Numbered from the stretch's first letter, positions 37,133 to 46,158 are shown. The stretch is DNA of 64,000 nucleotides from Ruegeria faecimaris (GCF_900182615.1 NZ_FXTE01000001.1:310001-374000), one strand, 5' to 3'. The notes: generated by a model from the letters alone, not told the origin. Numbers and translations: made by a program.

Positions 37133-38599
37133 ATGAGCAGTCTTGTTCCAATTCAGTTTAAGGCTTTTGACGTGGACGTGATGGCGCAGACCAAAGGGCG
37201 CGTCGTGATTATTGTCTCGGATGAAGGCAAGATGAACCCAGCCGCACGCCGCGCCAACCGTCTGACCCGGGGCGCAGTCGCGCGACTTGTCGAAAGCGAC
37301 CGGTTCGAAAAGGTGAAATCCGGCGATGTAGTCTCTCTTGCCTGGCCAGGCGGAATGGCCGCTGAAGCGCTTGATATTCTCGTGCTGTCGCGCCGTGCCG
37401 ATGCTGCAGAGGCGCGCAAGGCCGGGGCGAAGCTGGCCAAATTGTCTGATCACCAGCCCTTGTTGGTCATGGCCGGAAATCAGGCTCGGACCGAAGAACT
37501 GGCATTGGGGATCGTTTTGCGCAGCTATGATTTCGATGCCCATAAAACCCGAGATTCGGATGAAGCCGGACCAGTAACAATCAGTCATCAGAAACATGAT
37601 GAGGTCGAAGCCGCATTCGCACCGCTGTATGCGATTGCCGATGGCGTTCGGATGACACGGGACCTGACCAATGAACCCGCCAATGTGCTGACAACGACCG
37701 AATTCGCGGATCGTTTGTCCGAAATGAAGGCACTTGGCCTGGACGTCGAAGTGCTCGACGAAGACAAACTGGCCGAATTGGGTATGCGCACCTTGTTAAG
37801 CGTCGGGCAGGGCTCGGTCAGCCCGTCCAAGGTTGTGGTGATGCAGTGGAATGGAGGCGACAAGGATGATGCGCCGCTGGCGCTGGTGGGTAAGGGCGTC
37901 GTGTTTGACACCGGCGGCATTTCCTTGAAACCCGCTGCAGGCATGGAAGACATGACTATGGACATGGGTGGGGCAGGTGTGGTCGCCGGCACCATGCGGG
38001 CGCTGGCCAAGCGCAAGGCCAAAGCCAATGTCGTGGGCCTTGTCGGGCTAGTGGAAAACATGCCTTCGGGCAATGCCACGCGCCCCGGCGATGTCGTCAA
38101 GTCGATGAAGGGCGACACGGTCGAGGTCATCAATACCGACGCCGAGGGCCGTTTGGTCCTGTGTGATGTGATGTGGTACGCGCAAGAGCGGTTTGCCCCC
38201 GTGGGCATGATCGACCTGGCAACATTGACCGGCGCGATCATCATTGGGCTTGGGCATGAGAATGCCGGTGTCTTTTCGAACAATGACACGTTCTGCAACG
38301 CCTTCCTAAAGGCTGCCGGGGCCGAGGATGAGGGCGCATGGCGGATGCCGCTGGGCAAAGCCTATGACGAGCAGCTGAAATCGCGCATCGCCGATATGAA
38401 GAATGTCGGTGGACGACCTGCCGGATCTATCACTGCTGCGCAGTTCCTGCAGCGGTTCGTGAAGGACGAAACCCCCTGGATCCATCTGGACATTGCTGGG
38501 GTGGCTTCGATTGCAACCGAGACATCCTATGCGCCCAAAGGGGCCACCGGTTGGGGTGTCCGCGCACTGAGCCGGTTCGTGCAGGACAATTTCGAATAA
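37133..38599 (+). CDS. pepA: Leucyl aminopeptidase (M17)
   Basis: A 488-residue cytosolic M17 aminopeptidase. The family signature NTDAEGRLVL and the metal-binding VGKGVVFDTGGISLKPAAGMEDMTMDMGGAG are intact, with the catalytic Lys and Arg in these blocks. AGGAG Shine-Dalgarno 6 bases before ATG 37133. It is followed after 4 bases by holC, the pairing found in many proteobacteria. E. coli PepA also binds DNA; this is not judged here. Confidence 0.96.
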   Translation: MSSLVPIQFKAFDVDVMAQTKGRVVIIVSDEGKMNPAARRANRLTRGAVARLVESDRFEKVKSGDVVSLAWPGGMAAEALDILVLSRRADAAEARKAGAKLAKLSDHQPLLVMAGNQARTEELALGIVLRSYDFDAHKTRDSDEAGPVTISHQKHDEVEAAFAPLYAIADGVRMTRDLTNEPANVLTTTEFADRLSEMKALGLDVEVLDEDKLAELGMRTLLSVGQGSVSPSKVVVMQWNGGDKDDAPLALVGKGVVFDTGGISLKPAAGMEDMTMDMGGAGVVAGTMRALAKRKAKANVVGLVGLVENMPSGNATRPGDVVKSMKGDTVEVINTDAEGRLVLCDVMWYAQERFAPVGMIDLATLTGAIIIGLGHENAGVFSNNDTFCNAFLKAAGAEDEGAWRMPLGKAYDEQLKSRIADMKNVGGRPAGSITAAQFLQRFVKDETPWIHLDIAGVASIATETSYAPKGATGWGVRALSRFVQDNFE

Positions 38600-38603
38600 T
38601 CCA

Positions 38604-39062
38604 ATGGGCGCCGTTTATTTCTATCACCTGACCCGCCAACCGCTGGAAAACACCTTGCCCGTGTTGCTGGACAAGGCGCGGCAGGCCGGGTGGAAGATAG
38701 CCGTGCGGGGAACTGATCCCGCACGGATGGATTGGTTGGACGAAAAGCTGTGGCAGGGCCCCGAGGAAGGGTTCCTGCCACATGGCCGCACCGGGGGGCC
38801 GCATGACAGGGACCAGCCCATATTGCTGACGACAGGGGCCGAGGCCGCAAATGATCCGGCTTGCGTGATGGCCGTCGATGGCGCGACGGTTGAACCCGAG
38901 GAAGTGAACGCGCTGGAACGCGTGTGCATCCTGTTCGATGGGAATGATGATCAGGCTCTCCAACATGCTCGCGGGCAATGGAAAACACTGACCGGGGCGG
39001 GCTGTTCGGCGCAATATTGGTCCGAGGAATCGGGCCGGTGGGAAAAAAAGGCCGAGGCATAG
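38604..39062 (+). CDS. holC: DNA polymerase III chi subunit
   Basis: The 152-residue clamp-loader accessory protein that contacts SSB. Starts MGAVYFYHLTRQPLENTLPVLLDKA, with DPARMDWLDEKLWQGPEEGFLPHG and the LLFDGND-type motif near residue 110. Operon partner of pepA, with a 4-base gap. Confidence 0.9.
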   Translation: MGAVYFYHLTRQPLENTLPVLLDKARQAGWKIAVRGTDPARMDWLDEKLWQGPEEGFLPHGRTGGPHDRDQPILLTTGAEAANDPACVMAVDGATVEPEEVNALERVCILFDGNDDQALQHARGQWKTLTGAGCSAQYWSEESGRWEKKAEA

Positions 39063-39091
39063 GGCCTCCGCAGATTTCAGGAGAATGAGCG

Positions 39092-40138
39092 ATGGAAATG
39101 AAGCCCCTGGGCCGTACTGGAATCATGGTGACAGACCTGTGTCTGGGTACGATGACATTTGGTACGCAGACATCCGAGGCCGACGCGCATACTCAGATGG
39201 ACATGGCACTTGATGGGGGCATTAATTTCGTCGATGCCGCCGAGATGTATCCGGTGAATCCCATCTCGAAAGAGACGGTGGGCCGGACCGAAGAAATTCT
39301 GGGCAACTGGAACGCCGCCAACCCGTCACGGCGTGGTGAATATGTTCTGGCAACCAAGCATTCTGGGGCAGGGTTCGCACATGCGCGCGATGGCGCACCG
39401 ATTTCACCGCAGACAATCCCCGAGGCGGTCGAAGGTTCCTTGCGCCGACTGCAAACGGATTGCATCGACCTTTATCAGTTTCACTGGCCGAACCGCGGCA
39501 GCTATATGTTCCGGCAAAACTGGACCTATGCGCCTTCGGGGCACAATACCGATGAGGTTCTGGACAATATGCACGAGTGCCTTGTTGCCCTGAAGGAACA
39601 GGTCAACAAAGGAAATATCCGAGCGTTTGGCCTTTCGAACGAAAGCGCTTGGGGCACCGCTCAGTGGTTGCGGATCGCCGAAGCCACCGGCACGCCTCGC
39701 GTGGCATCGGTTCAGAATGAGTATTCTTTGATGTGCCGGCATTTCGACACCGATATGGCCGAGCTGAGCGCGCATGAGGATGTGGGGCTGATGGCCTTTT
39801 CACCGCTTGCCGCCGGATTTTTGACCGGGAAATACCAAAACGGCATGGTGCCCGAGGGTTCGCGGATGTCATTGGTGCCTGAGGTGGGTGGACGTCATCG
39901 CAGACGGGCATTTGAGGCGGTTGCGGCCTATCTAGAGATCGCTGACCGCCACGATCTGGACCCGGTCCATATGGCGCTGGCCTGGTGCCGGACGCGGCCC
40001 TTCATGATGTCGGCCATTTTCGGCGCGACAACGGTGGCGCAGCTTGGGCATATTCTCGACGGTAAGGAACTTCGCCTTTCTGGGGAAATTCTGACTGAAA
40101 TCACCGAAGCGCATCGCGCGCATCCTATGCCGTTTTAG
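39092..40138 (+). CDS. aldo/keto reductase, Tas-like
   Basis: A 348-residue NADPH-dependent TIM-barrel reductase. Catalytic tetrad residues lie in NFVDAAEMYPVN (Asp and Tyr), VLATKHSG (Lys) and DLYQFHWPNRG (His). The long insertion after the first helix, PISKETVGRTEEILG, is typical of E. coli Tas. Physiological substrate unknown. It lies 29 bases after holC and is followed by a hairpin element. Confidence 0.88.
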   Translation: MEMKPLGRTGIMVTDLCLGTMTFGTQTSEADAHTQMDMALDGGINFVDAAEMYPVNPISKETVGRTEEILGNWNAANPSRRGEYVLATKHSGAGFAHARDGAPISPQTIPEAVEGSLRRLQTDCIDLYQFHWPNRGSYMFRQNWTYAPSGHNTDEVLDNMHECLVALKEQVNKGNIRAFGLSNESAWGTAQWLRIAEATGTPRVASVQNEYSLMCRHFDTDMAELSAHEDVGLMAFSPLAAGFLTGKYQNGMVPEGSRMSLVPEVGGRHRRRAFEAVAAYLEIADRHDLDPVHMALAWCRTRPFMMSAIFGATTVAQLGHILDGKELRLSGEILTEITEAHRAHPMPF

Positions 40139-40150
40139 GGACGCTGGCCT

Positions 40151-40198
40151 CGTCTCCGCAGGCGGAGCCTCCCCCGAGGTATTTCAGCCAGATGAAGC
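40151..40198 (+). repeat. intergenic hairpin repeat, copy 1
   Basis: A hairpin CTCCGC..GCGGAG and CCTC-CCCC-GAGG is followed by TATTTCAGCCAGATGAAGC. The tail matches 18 of 19 positions of the element at 63743-63775 on the other strand. It follows the aldo/keto reductase stop by about 13 bases, so it probably works as a terminator. Confidence 0.65.
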
Positions 40199-40206
40199 AG
40201 ATCCGC

Positions 40207-41193
40207 TTAGTGATGGCTGGGTTGTGTCCTGTCTTGCCTCAGGTCCCGGGCCGAAAGGCCGTGCGCTGTGCGAAAGGCGCGGGAAAAGCTGGATTGCGAG
40301 GCGAAACCCGTCGCCAGAGCCACATCCATCAGTGACATATCGGTGTCCGTCACCAATCTGCGCGCCTCGGCCAGTCGGAGCTGCAGGTAATGGTCCTGCG
40401 GCGTGGTGTTCAGGCGCAGGCGGAATTGCTGTTGCAGGGTGCGTGAACTGGTGCCCAGGGTTTCGGCGATATCTGCCAATGGCATAGGGTCGTCCAGTGC
40501 GGATTGCATCAGCGTATTGGCTTTGGCGGTCAAAGCTGTGTGGCGGTGCGGCGCACCGGTGCGGCTTTGTGGTTTTGTGGGATCAGGCGCACCGTCATAG
40601 AGGAACAGACCCGAGACGCGGGCGGCAAATCCGGCGCCATGGCGGGCGGCGATGATATGCAGCATCATCTCGACCGCTGGGATCGCCCCGCCCGAGGTCA
40701 GGCGGCCTTCAGAAACGGTAAACCGGTCAGGGCGCACGTCCACTTCGGGGAAGCGGGCAGAGAAGTTCTCCAAATCTTCCCAATGGGTGGTGGCGGCGTG
40801 GCCGTCCAGCAGGCCTGCCTCGGCCAGCAGCCAAGGACCGCCATCAATACCTGCCATTGTGGCGCCGGTCTTGGCGATGCGGCGTAGGCCGGCCAGCAAG
40901 CTGGGTGTGGCATGGCGGGCCAGTTGGAACCCGGCAACGACAATCATCAGATCGCAGGATTGCAGCCGGGCCAAAGGTACACCCGGAACCGAAAGCGCAC
41001 TGGTCAGCATGGCCGGTTCAGCAGTGGCTGTCACATAATCCCAGTCAAAGGCCGGACGATCCGCCAACCGATTGGCGGCGCGCATTGGATCAACGGCCGA
41101 TGCAAAGCTGAGCGTGTTGCATTCGTCCAGCACCAGCACAGCCGTTTTCAGGGCACGATGTTCGGGCTGCAATATGTTTTTTGCGGATTTCAT
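40207..41193 (-). CDS. GlxA-type AraC regulator with DJ-1/PfpI domain (probable CdhR)
   Basis: A 328-residue activator with an N-terminal glutamine-amidotransferase-like (DJ-1/PfpI) domain (residues about 15-180, AVLVLDECNTLSFASAVDPMRAANRL) and a C-terminal AraC DNA-binding domain with two helix-turn-helix motifs (LADIAETLGTSSRTLQQQFRLRL, then SLMDVALATGFASQSSFSRAFRTAHG). It lacks a catalytic Cys nucleophile motif in the DJ-1 part. Carnitine operons in Pseudomonas are run by the homologous CdhR. It is divergent from the carnitine genes with 131 bases between starts, so it probably activates them. TTG at 41229 would add 12 residues. Confidence 0.85.
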   Translation of the reverse strand: MKSAKNILQPEHRALKTAVLVLDECNTLSFASAVDPMRAANRLADRPAFDWDYVTATAEPAMLTSALSVPGVPLARLQSCDLMIVVAGFQLARHATPSLLAGLRRIAKTGATMAGIDGGPWLLAEAGLLDGHAATTHWEDLENFSARFPEVDVRPDRFTVSEGRLTSGGAIPAVEMMLHIIAARHGAGFAARVSGLFLYDGAPDPTKPQSRTGAPHRHTALTAKANTLMQSALDDPMPLADIAETLGTSSRTLQQQFRLRLNTTPQDHYLQLRLAEARRLVTDTDMSLMDVALATGFASQSSFSRAFRTAHGLSARDLRQDRTQPSHH

Positions 41194-41324
41194 CAAGTTC
41201 GATTCGCATTCTGACAAGTGTTTGACCAAAGCTGCGCCAAACTCGGGGGCGAAAGCAAATCGGAATCCGTGGAGAAGCCTGGGGAAAACTCAGGGTTAAC
41301 CGGGTATAAGCTGGGGAGAACGCC

Positions 41325-42239
41325 ATGCCTTTGGAAATGAACCGCGAAGTCTTCATTACGTGCGCCGTCACAGGCTCGGGTGGGACGCAGGATCGCAGCC
41401 CGCATGTGCCGCGTTCGCCAAAGCAGATCGCCGACAGCGCGATAGCTGCAGCCAAGGCAGGGGCGGCGGTGGTGCATTGCCATGTGCGCGACCCTGAGAC
41501 CGGAGCGCCTTCGCGTGATCTGGCACTGTATCGTGAGGTCACAGATCGCATTCGCGATGCCGAGGTCGACGCCGTGCTGAACCTGACTGCTGGCATGGGC
41601 GGCGACATGGTGTTTGGCGGTATCGAAAACCCGCTGCCGCTGGCCGAGGCGGGAACTGATTTGGTTGGCGCGACCGAGCGTGTGGCCCATGTGGCCGAAT
41701 GCCTGCCGGAAATCTGCACCCTCGACTGCGGCACCATGAATTTTGCCGAGGCCGATTATGTGATGACCAACACGCCGGGTGCGTTGCGCGCGATGGGCCA
41801 GATGATGACCGATCTGGGTGTAAAGCCGGAGATTGAGGCCTTTGATACCGGCCATCTTTGGTTCGCCAAGCAGTTGGTGAAAGAAGGCGTTTTGGAACCG
41901 AACGCTCTGGTTCAGCTGTGCATGGGCGTGCCGTGGGGCGCGCCGGACGATCTGAACACCTTCATGGCGATGGTGAACAACGTGCCGGACGACTGGACCT
42001 TCAGCGCCTTTTCACTGGGTCGGAACGAGATGGCCTATGTGGCCGCCTCGGTTCTGGCGGGCGGCAATGTACGGGTCGGGTTGGAGGACAACCTGTGGCT
42101 GGACAAAGGCGTGCTGGCCGAGAACTGGCAACTGGTTGAACGCGCGGGCAGCATCATCGAGAACATGGGTGCGCGCGTGATTGGCCCCGCAGAAGTGCGT
42201 GAGAAGCTGGGCTTGGTGAAGCGGGCGCCGAAAAGCTAG
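41325..42239 (+). CDS. BKACE-family 3-keto acid cleavage enzyme (3-dehydrocarnitine cleavage, CdhC)
   Basis: A 304-residue enzyme of the beta-keto acid cleavage family (DUF849): it condenses a beta-keto acid with acetyl-CoA and gives acetoacetate and a new CoA thioester. The zinc motif [19 protein letters not shown] and the acetyl-CoA site [17 protein letters not shown] are intact. Next to carnitine dehydrogenase, the substrate should be 3-dehydrocarnitine, giving betainyl-CoA. The first gene of the operon; the regulator is divergent. Confidence 0.9.
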   Translation: MPLEMNREVFITCAVTGSGGTQDRSPHVPRSPKQIADSAIAAAKAGAAVVHCHVRDPETGAPSRDLALYREVTDRIRDAEVDAVLNLTAGMGGDMVFGGIENPLPLAEAGTDLVGATERVAHVAECLPEICTLDCGTMNFAEADYVMTNTPGALRAMGQMMTDLGVKPEIEAFDTGHLWFAKQLVKEGVLEPNALVQLCMGVPWGAPDDLNTFMAMVNNVPDDWTFSAFSLGRNEMAYVAASVLAGGNVRVGLEDNLWLDKGVLAENWQLVERAGSIIENMGARVIGPAEVREKLGLVKRAPKS

Positions 42240-42246
42240 GCGCGCC

Positions 42247-42801
42247 ATGTTCCGCCGAGTTCTTTCATGGGTAGTTGGATGCTTGCTCGTTGGATTGATT
42301 CCAACGTGTGGCTTGGTAGACAATGAGGGCTTTCGAGCACGTCAATTTAATATTCAACCCGTCGAAGCGGTGAACTGGTCGATCTTTGACGAACCGTATT
42401 TTGAGGTTGCTGCGTCCAGACGTAAAAGCAAGGGCAAGCAGCGGCTTTTTGTGAGGCTTGAGGGACAGCCATACCCTAGCTATCAATTGCGTGACCCGGA
42501 CCGGACCGAATGTTTTGGGTACATCGCAGGAGCAAGTGATTGCTTTGAAAACCACCTGAGCGTGCCTACCCGGCGATCCGAGTCTGCACTTGAATATGAC
42601 ATCACTGCCGCAAGCCCCACAAAGTTTCACATCATCTACGTGGGTGACGGGGAGCAGATGGTTGTATTGGCCCGCCCAGATAGGTCGTTTGCAGTTGTAC
42701 TGAGCAGAGATTTAACGATCACACAAAATCAACTGACGATTGCGCGTGACGTACTGAGCGAAAATGGGTTTGACCCTCAAGAGTTGAAAGTAGTGAAGTG
42801 A
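42247..42801 (+). CDS. lipocalin-like secreted protein, embedded in the carnitine operon
   Basis: A 184-residue protein with an N-terminal signal or anchor segment (VLSWVVGCLLVGLIPTCGL; Cys21 lacks a good lipobox). The C-terminal third resembles bacterial lipocalins (Blc type): FHIIYVGDGEQMVVLARP, SFAVVLSRDLTIT, then NGFDPQELKVV. The GxW lipocalin motif near the start is missing. Base composition is lower in GC than its neighbours. It starts 7 bases after BKACE and its stop overlaps the dehydrogenase ATG by one base, so it is a member of the operon. A periplasmic ligand-binding role is inference. Confidence 0.65.
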   Translation: MFRRVLSWVVGCLLVGLIPTCGLVDNEGFRARQFNIQPVEAVNWSIFDEPYFEVAASRRKSKGKQRLFVRLEGQPYPSYQLRDPDRTECFGYIAGASDCFENHLSVPTRRSESALEYDITAASPTKFHIIYVGDGEQMVVLARPDRSFAVVLSRDLTITQNQLTIARDVLSENGFDPQELKVVK

Positions 42802-44267
42802 TGACAAACACAGCAGCAATCATTGGCGGTGGGGTAATCGGTGGTGGATGGGCCGCGCGGTTCCTGCTGAACGGCTGGGATGTCCGGGTATTCGACCCGG
42901 ACCCGGAAGCCGAGCGTAAGATCGGAGAAGTTCTGGACAATGCGCGCCGCTCGTTGCCGGGGCTAAGCGATGTGCCGTTGCCTCCCGAAGGGGCGCTATC
43001 GTTTCATGAGGAAATGGCCGATGCGGTGCAGGGTGCCGCTTGGATTCAGGAAAGCGTGCCGGAACGTCTGGATCTGAAGCTGAAGGTTTACAAGGGCTTG
43101 CAAGAGGCTTGTGATCCGGGTGCGATCATCGGGTCCTCAACCAGCGGGTTCAAGCCGTCAGAGTTACAGGAGGGCGCGCTGCGCCCCGAACAGATCGTGG
43201 TGACGCATCCGTTCAACCCGGTCTACCTGCTGCCGCTGATCGAACTGGTGCCAACTGGTGCGAACCCGCTGGAGATGATCGAACGGGCGCAAGAGGTCCT
43301 GAAATCGGTCGGATTCTTCCCGCTGCACGTCAAGAAAGAGATCGACGCGCATATCGCTGATCGGTTCCTTGAGGCCGTCTGGCGCGAGGCGCTGTGGCTG
43401 GTCAAGGACGGTGTCGCCACGACCGAGGAAATCGACGAGGCGATCCGTATGGGGTTTGGCATCCGTTGGGGGCAGATGGGTCTGTTCGAAACCTATCGTG
43501 TCGCCGGCGGCGAGGCTGGGATGCGGCATTTCATGGCGCAGTTCGGCCCGGCACTGAAATGGCCCTGGACCAAGCTGATGGATGTGCCCGAATTCACTGA
43601 CGAGCTTGTCGACCTGATTGCGGATCAGTCGGATGCGCAATCCGGCATGCATTCGATCCGCGAGCTGGAGCGTATCCGCGACAACAACCTTGTGGGGATG
43701 ATGCGCGCGCTCAAGGCGCAGAACTGGGGCGCGGGGGCGGTGCTGAACCAGCATGACGCGCTACTGAAACCGGGCGCGCTGCCATCATTGGAGCAAGCGG
43801 ATCTGAGCCAACCGATCCTGACTCTGTCTCGTGCCGTGCCTTTGGACTGGACCGATTACAACGGTCATATGAACGAAGCCAAATACCTTGAGGCCTTCGC
43901 CGCCGCCACCGACCGGTTCATGGAGATCATCGGCTGCGATATGGAATATATCTCGTCCGGGGGCAGCTATTTCACCGCGGAAAACCACATTCGTTACATG
44001 AATGAGGTCCATGCGGGCGCAAAGATTGAGGTGCGCACCCAGATGCTGTTGGGGCAGGGCAAGAAACTGCACGTGTTCCACAGCATGTATAGCGGTGAGA
44101 CGCTGCTGGCGACCGGGGAGAGCTTTTTGCTGCATGTCAGCTTGGAAACACGCCGCCCCAGCCCGCCATCGCCCAGCATTGAGGCCGCTATGGCCCGCAT
44201 CGCCGAAGCGCAGGCCGGATTGCCTTATCCCGAAGGGGCCGGGGTTGCGATCAGGAAACCCTCATGA
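42801..44267 (+). CDS. L-carnitine dehydrogenase fused to betainyl-CoA thioesterase
   Basis: 488 residues. Residues 1-315 form a 3-hydroxyacyl-CoA-dehydrogenase-like domain: NAD motif GGGVIGGGWAARF, SSTSGFKPS and THPFNPVYLLPLIE with the catalytic His, then the helical C-domain. They oxidise L-carnitine to 3-dehydrocarnitine. Residues 338-455 form a 4HBT hot-dog thioesterase (VPLDWTDYNGHMNEAKYLEAF), which should release glycine betaine from betainyl-CoA. These are separate genes (cdhA and cdhB) in Pseudomonas; fused forms are known in rhizobia and roseobacters. GTG 42798 is an alternative start. Confidence 0.9.
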   Translation: MTNTAAIIGGGVIGGGWAARFLLNGWDVRVFDPDPEAERKIGEVLDNARRSLPGLSDVPLPPEGALSFHEEMADAVQGAAWIQESVPERLDLKLKVYKGLQEACDPGAIIGSSTSGFKPSELQEGALRPEQIVVTHPFNPVYLLPLIELVPTGANPLEMIERAQEVLKSVGFFPLHVKKEIDAHIADRFLEAVWREALWLVKDGVATTEEIDEAIRMGFGIRWGQMGLFETYRVAGGEAGMRHFMAQFGPALKWPWTKLMDVPEFTDELVDLIADQSDAQSGMHSIRELERIRDNNLVGMMRALKAQNWGAGAVLNQHDALLKPGALPSLEQADLSQPILTLSRAVPLDWTDYNGHMNEAKYLEAFAAATDRFMEIIGCDMEYISSGGSYFTAENHIRYMNEVHAGAKIEVRTQMLLGQGKKLHVFHSMYSGETLLATGESFLLHVSLETRRPSPPSPSIEAAMARIAEAQAGLPYPEGAGVAIRKPS

Positions 44268-45022
44268 CCTGCCGGGTGTTGGTGACGGCTGGCGCTTCGG
44301 GTGTTGGTCGGGCTATGGCAGAGGCGTTTGATGCGGCCGGGTATGATGTCTGGATCACAGATATTGATCGGGCGGCGCTAGATGGCGTGCCGGATCATTG
44401 GACAGCCCACCATGCTGACGTGTCGGATGAGGGTGATATGCATGCCGTGTTCGCCGCGATTTCTGATGCGGGTGGTCTGGATTCGCTCTGCGCCAATGCG
44501 GGAATTGCCGGGCCAACCAGCGCTATCGAGGATATTGACCTCAAGGACTGGCGGGGGTGCGTTGCGGTCAATCTGGACGGGGCGTTTCTGGCCGCCAAAT
44601 ACGCCGCGCCTATGATGAAATCTGCCGGTGCCGGCAGCATTATCCTGACCTCATCCACGGCGGGGCAATATGGCTATCCCTTTCGTGCGCCCTATGCCGC
44701 GGCCAAATGGGCGGTGATCGGATTGATGAAAACACTGGCGATGGAGCTTGGTCCCCACGGCGTCCGCGCCAATGCGATTTGTCCCGGCGCGGTGGAGGGC
44801 CCAAGGATGGAAGGCGTTCTGGCACGCGAGGCGGCGACCAAAGGCATGAGCCGGGACGAGGTCTATCAGGGCTATGCCTCGGGCACGTCCATGGGTCGTT
44901 TCGTCGAAGCGCAGGACATCGCCAATATGGCTGTCTTTCTGGCCTCTGGCGCGGCGCGGTTGGTGTCGGGTCAGGTGATCGCGGTGGATGGCCACACGGT
45001 CAATCCTGACCCGAAGTTGTAA
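44264..45022 (+). CDS. SDR oxidoreductase at the end of the carnitine operon
   Basis: A 252-residue SDR with VTAGASGVGRAMAEAF, CANAGIAGP, the catalytic Ser in LTSSTAGQYGYP, YAAAK and ICPGAVEGPRMEGVL. It overlaps the carnitine dehydrogenase stop by 4 bases. Reduction of acetoacetate or oxidation of a hydroxy-carnitine-like side product is possible, but the substrate is not determined. Confidence 0.88.
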   Translation: MTCRVLVTAGASGVGRAMAEAFDAAGYDVWITDIDRAALDGVPDHWTAHHADVSDEGDMHAVFAAISDAGGLDSLCANAGIAGPTSAIEDIDLKDWRGCVAVNLDGAFLAAKYAAPMMKSAGAGSIILTSSTAGQYGYPFRAPYAAAKWAVIGLMKTLAMELGPHGVRANAICPGAVEGPRMEGVLAREAATKGMSRDEVYQGYASGTSMGRFVEAQDIANMAVFLASGAARLVSGQVIAVDGHTVNPDPKL

Positions 45023-45023
45023 G

Positions 45024-45206
45024 CTAGCCCTGGTTCGGGCCGCGGATCTGGCGGATGGTTTGACGAACGGCTTGCCAATCGCGGGCTTGCTGGGCGTTTC
45101 CGGCAGCCTCGCATTCGCGCATTTTCATCGCGGCTTCTGCCTCGGCCTGGTCACCGTGCGCCGTGTACAAAGCCCGTGCATATTGGGCTGTTTTCAGTGC
45201 GTCCAT
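45024..45206 (-). CDS. small conserved hypothetical protein, 60 residues
   Basis: MDALKTAQYARALYTAHGDQAEAEAAMKMRECEAAGNAQ... forms two or three charged helices with repeated Ala/Glu and no membrane segment. I recognise this short family from other Rhodobacteraceae chromosomes. It is convergent with the SDR gene and lies one base beyond its stop. No known function. Confidence 0.7.
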   Translation of the reverse strand: MDALKTAQYARALYTAHGDQAEAEAAMKMRECEAAGNAQQARDWQAVRQTIRQIRGPNQG

Positions 45207-45285
45207 TCCTGTGGTCCTCCGTCTGTGGTCGGAATGCCCGAAAGTTCGCGCCCGGCGACGATACCACAGGTTGTACGGGGATGCA

Positions 45286-46155
45286 TCACATGTCGCGGGA
45301 AATCGCTGCTCTGAGCTGTTGCAGGTGCTCTGGAAAGTCCCGCGCGGTCACGACCGCCTCGCGAACCAGAGTGTCGAAATGGCGGCTGAAAATTTCAATC
45401 CGGTCGCGATCGCGAAAGGCCATGTAATGGCTTCCTGCGTAAAACACGCAAAGAAGGGGACCGAAAATCGTTACGGGAGCCGAATACAGCCGTTTGGCAT
45501 CGAACAGATAGATACGCAGCCGTGGGTAGAGCTGTTCACACAACTCCAAAAGGTGGTCAATCTGATCCAGCCGCTTGCGAAGGCTAAGACCTTGATAATA
45601 GCCGGTTGCATGCGCAAAGCTGTCGATTTCGTACATCGGCATTGCGATCTCATAATCGGACTGGGCGCTGCGCATCCAGGTCAGTCGATCTTCGGACGCA
45701 CCTATGGCCTGATCTGCCGTGCGCCCCAGATGCGGTGCGTATTCCCATTCCAGAACGGTGCGGGTCTTGAGCATGTCGGGCAAGGTCGCAGGAACATATC
45801 TGATTTTGTAACCCGCTGCCTCTTGGTGCCACTCGAATATGCGCTCATCTACCAGGGCGCGGGGGGCCTCAGTCATGCTCAGCGACAAAGCCAGCAACTC
45901 GGCTGCGCTTTCCGGCCGGTCAGACAGGCTCAGCAACCAGTCCGCCGAAACACCCAATGCTGTCGCGCAGCTTCCTACAACATGGGCATTCGGCAACCGT
46001 GCCCCGTGATCGGTCAACAGTTGCGATACGGTTGAGCGGTCAACACCGATCTGGCGCGCGAGGGCGCTTCGGCTGATTTGGCGTTCTTCCATTGCGCGGG
46101 CCAGGCGCAAACGGAATTGAGCGGCGCGGTCGCGTTTGTCTATTTTATCCTGCAT
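45286..46155 (-). CDS. XRE-type transcriptional regulator with a large C-terminal domain
   Basis: 289 residues. An N-terminal HTH (residues 15-70, FRLRLARAMEERQISRSALARQIGVDRSTVSQLLTD) is followed by a C-terminal domain of about 200 residues that I do not recognise; it contains the aromatic-rich stretches FEWHQEAAGYKIRYVPATLPDML and TIFGPLLCVFYAGSHYMAF, suggesting a ligand-sensing pocket. Divergent from the DUF2061-desaturase pair, with a palindrome just 4 bases before its start, so it probably represses itself and those genes. Confidence 0.85.
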   Translation of the reverse strand: MQDKIDKRDRAAQFRLRLARAMEERQISRSALARQIGVDRSTVSQLLTDHGARLPNAHVVGSCATALGVSADWLLSLSDRPESAAELLALSLSMTEAPRALVDERIFEWHQEAAGYKIRYVPATLPDMLKTRTVLEWEYAPHLGRTADQAIGASEDRLTWMRSAQSDYEIAMPMYEIDSFAHATGYYQGLSLRKRLDQIDHLLELCEQLYPRLRIYLFDAKRLYSAPVTIFGPLLCVFYAGSHYMAFRDRDRIEIFSRHFDTLVREAVVTARDFPEHLQQLRAAISRDM

Positions 46156-46158
46156 GTG

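Noticed and set aside
36954..37136. A 60-residue plus-strand frame in the lptG-pepA gap
   Set aside because: No Shine-Dalgarno sequence, no family match, and it runs into the pepA start; judged chance.
41294..41301. GGTTAACC palindrome in the carnitine promoter region
   Set aside because: Only 8 bp and without matching half-sites at AraC-type spacing; too short to claim as an operator.
45163..46035. A 290-residue plus-strand open frame opposite the XRE regulator
   Set aside because: The minus-strand frame has a clear helix-turn-helix and start region; the plus-strand protein has no family features.
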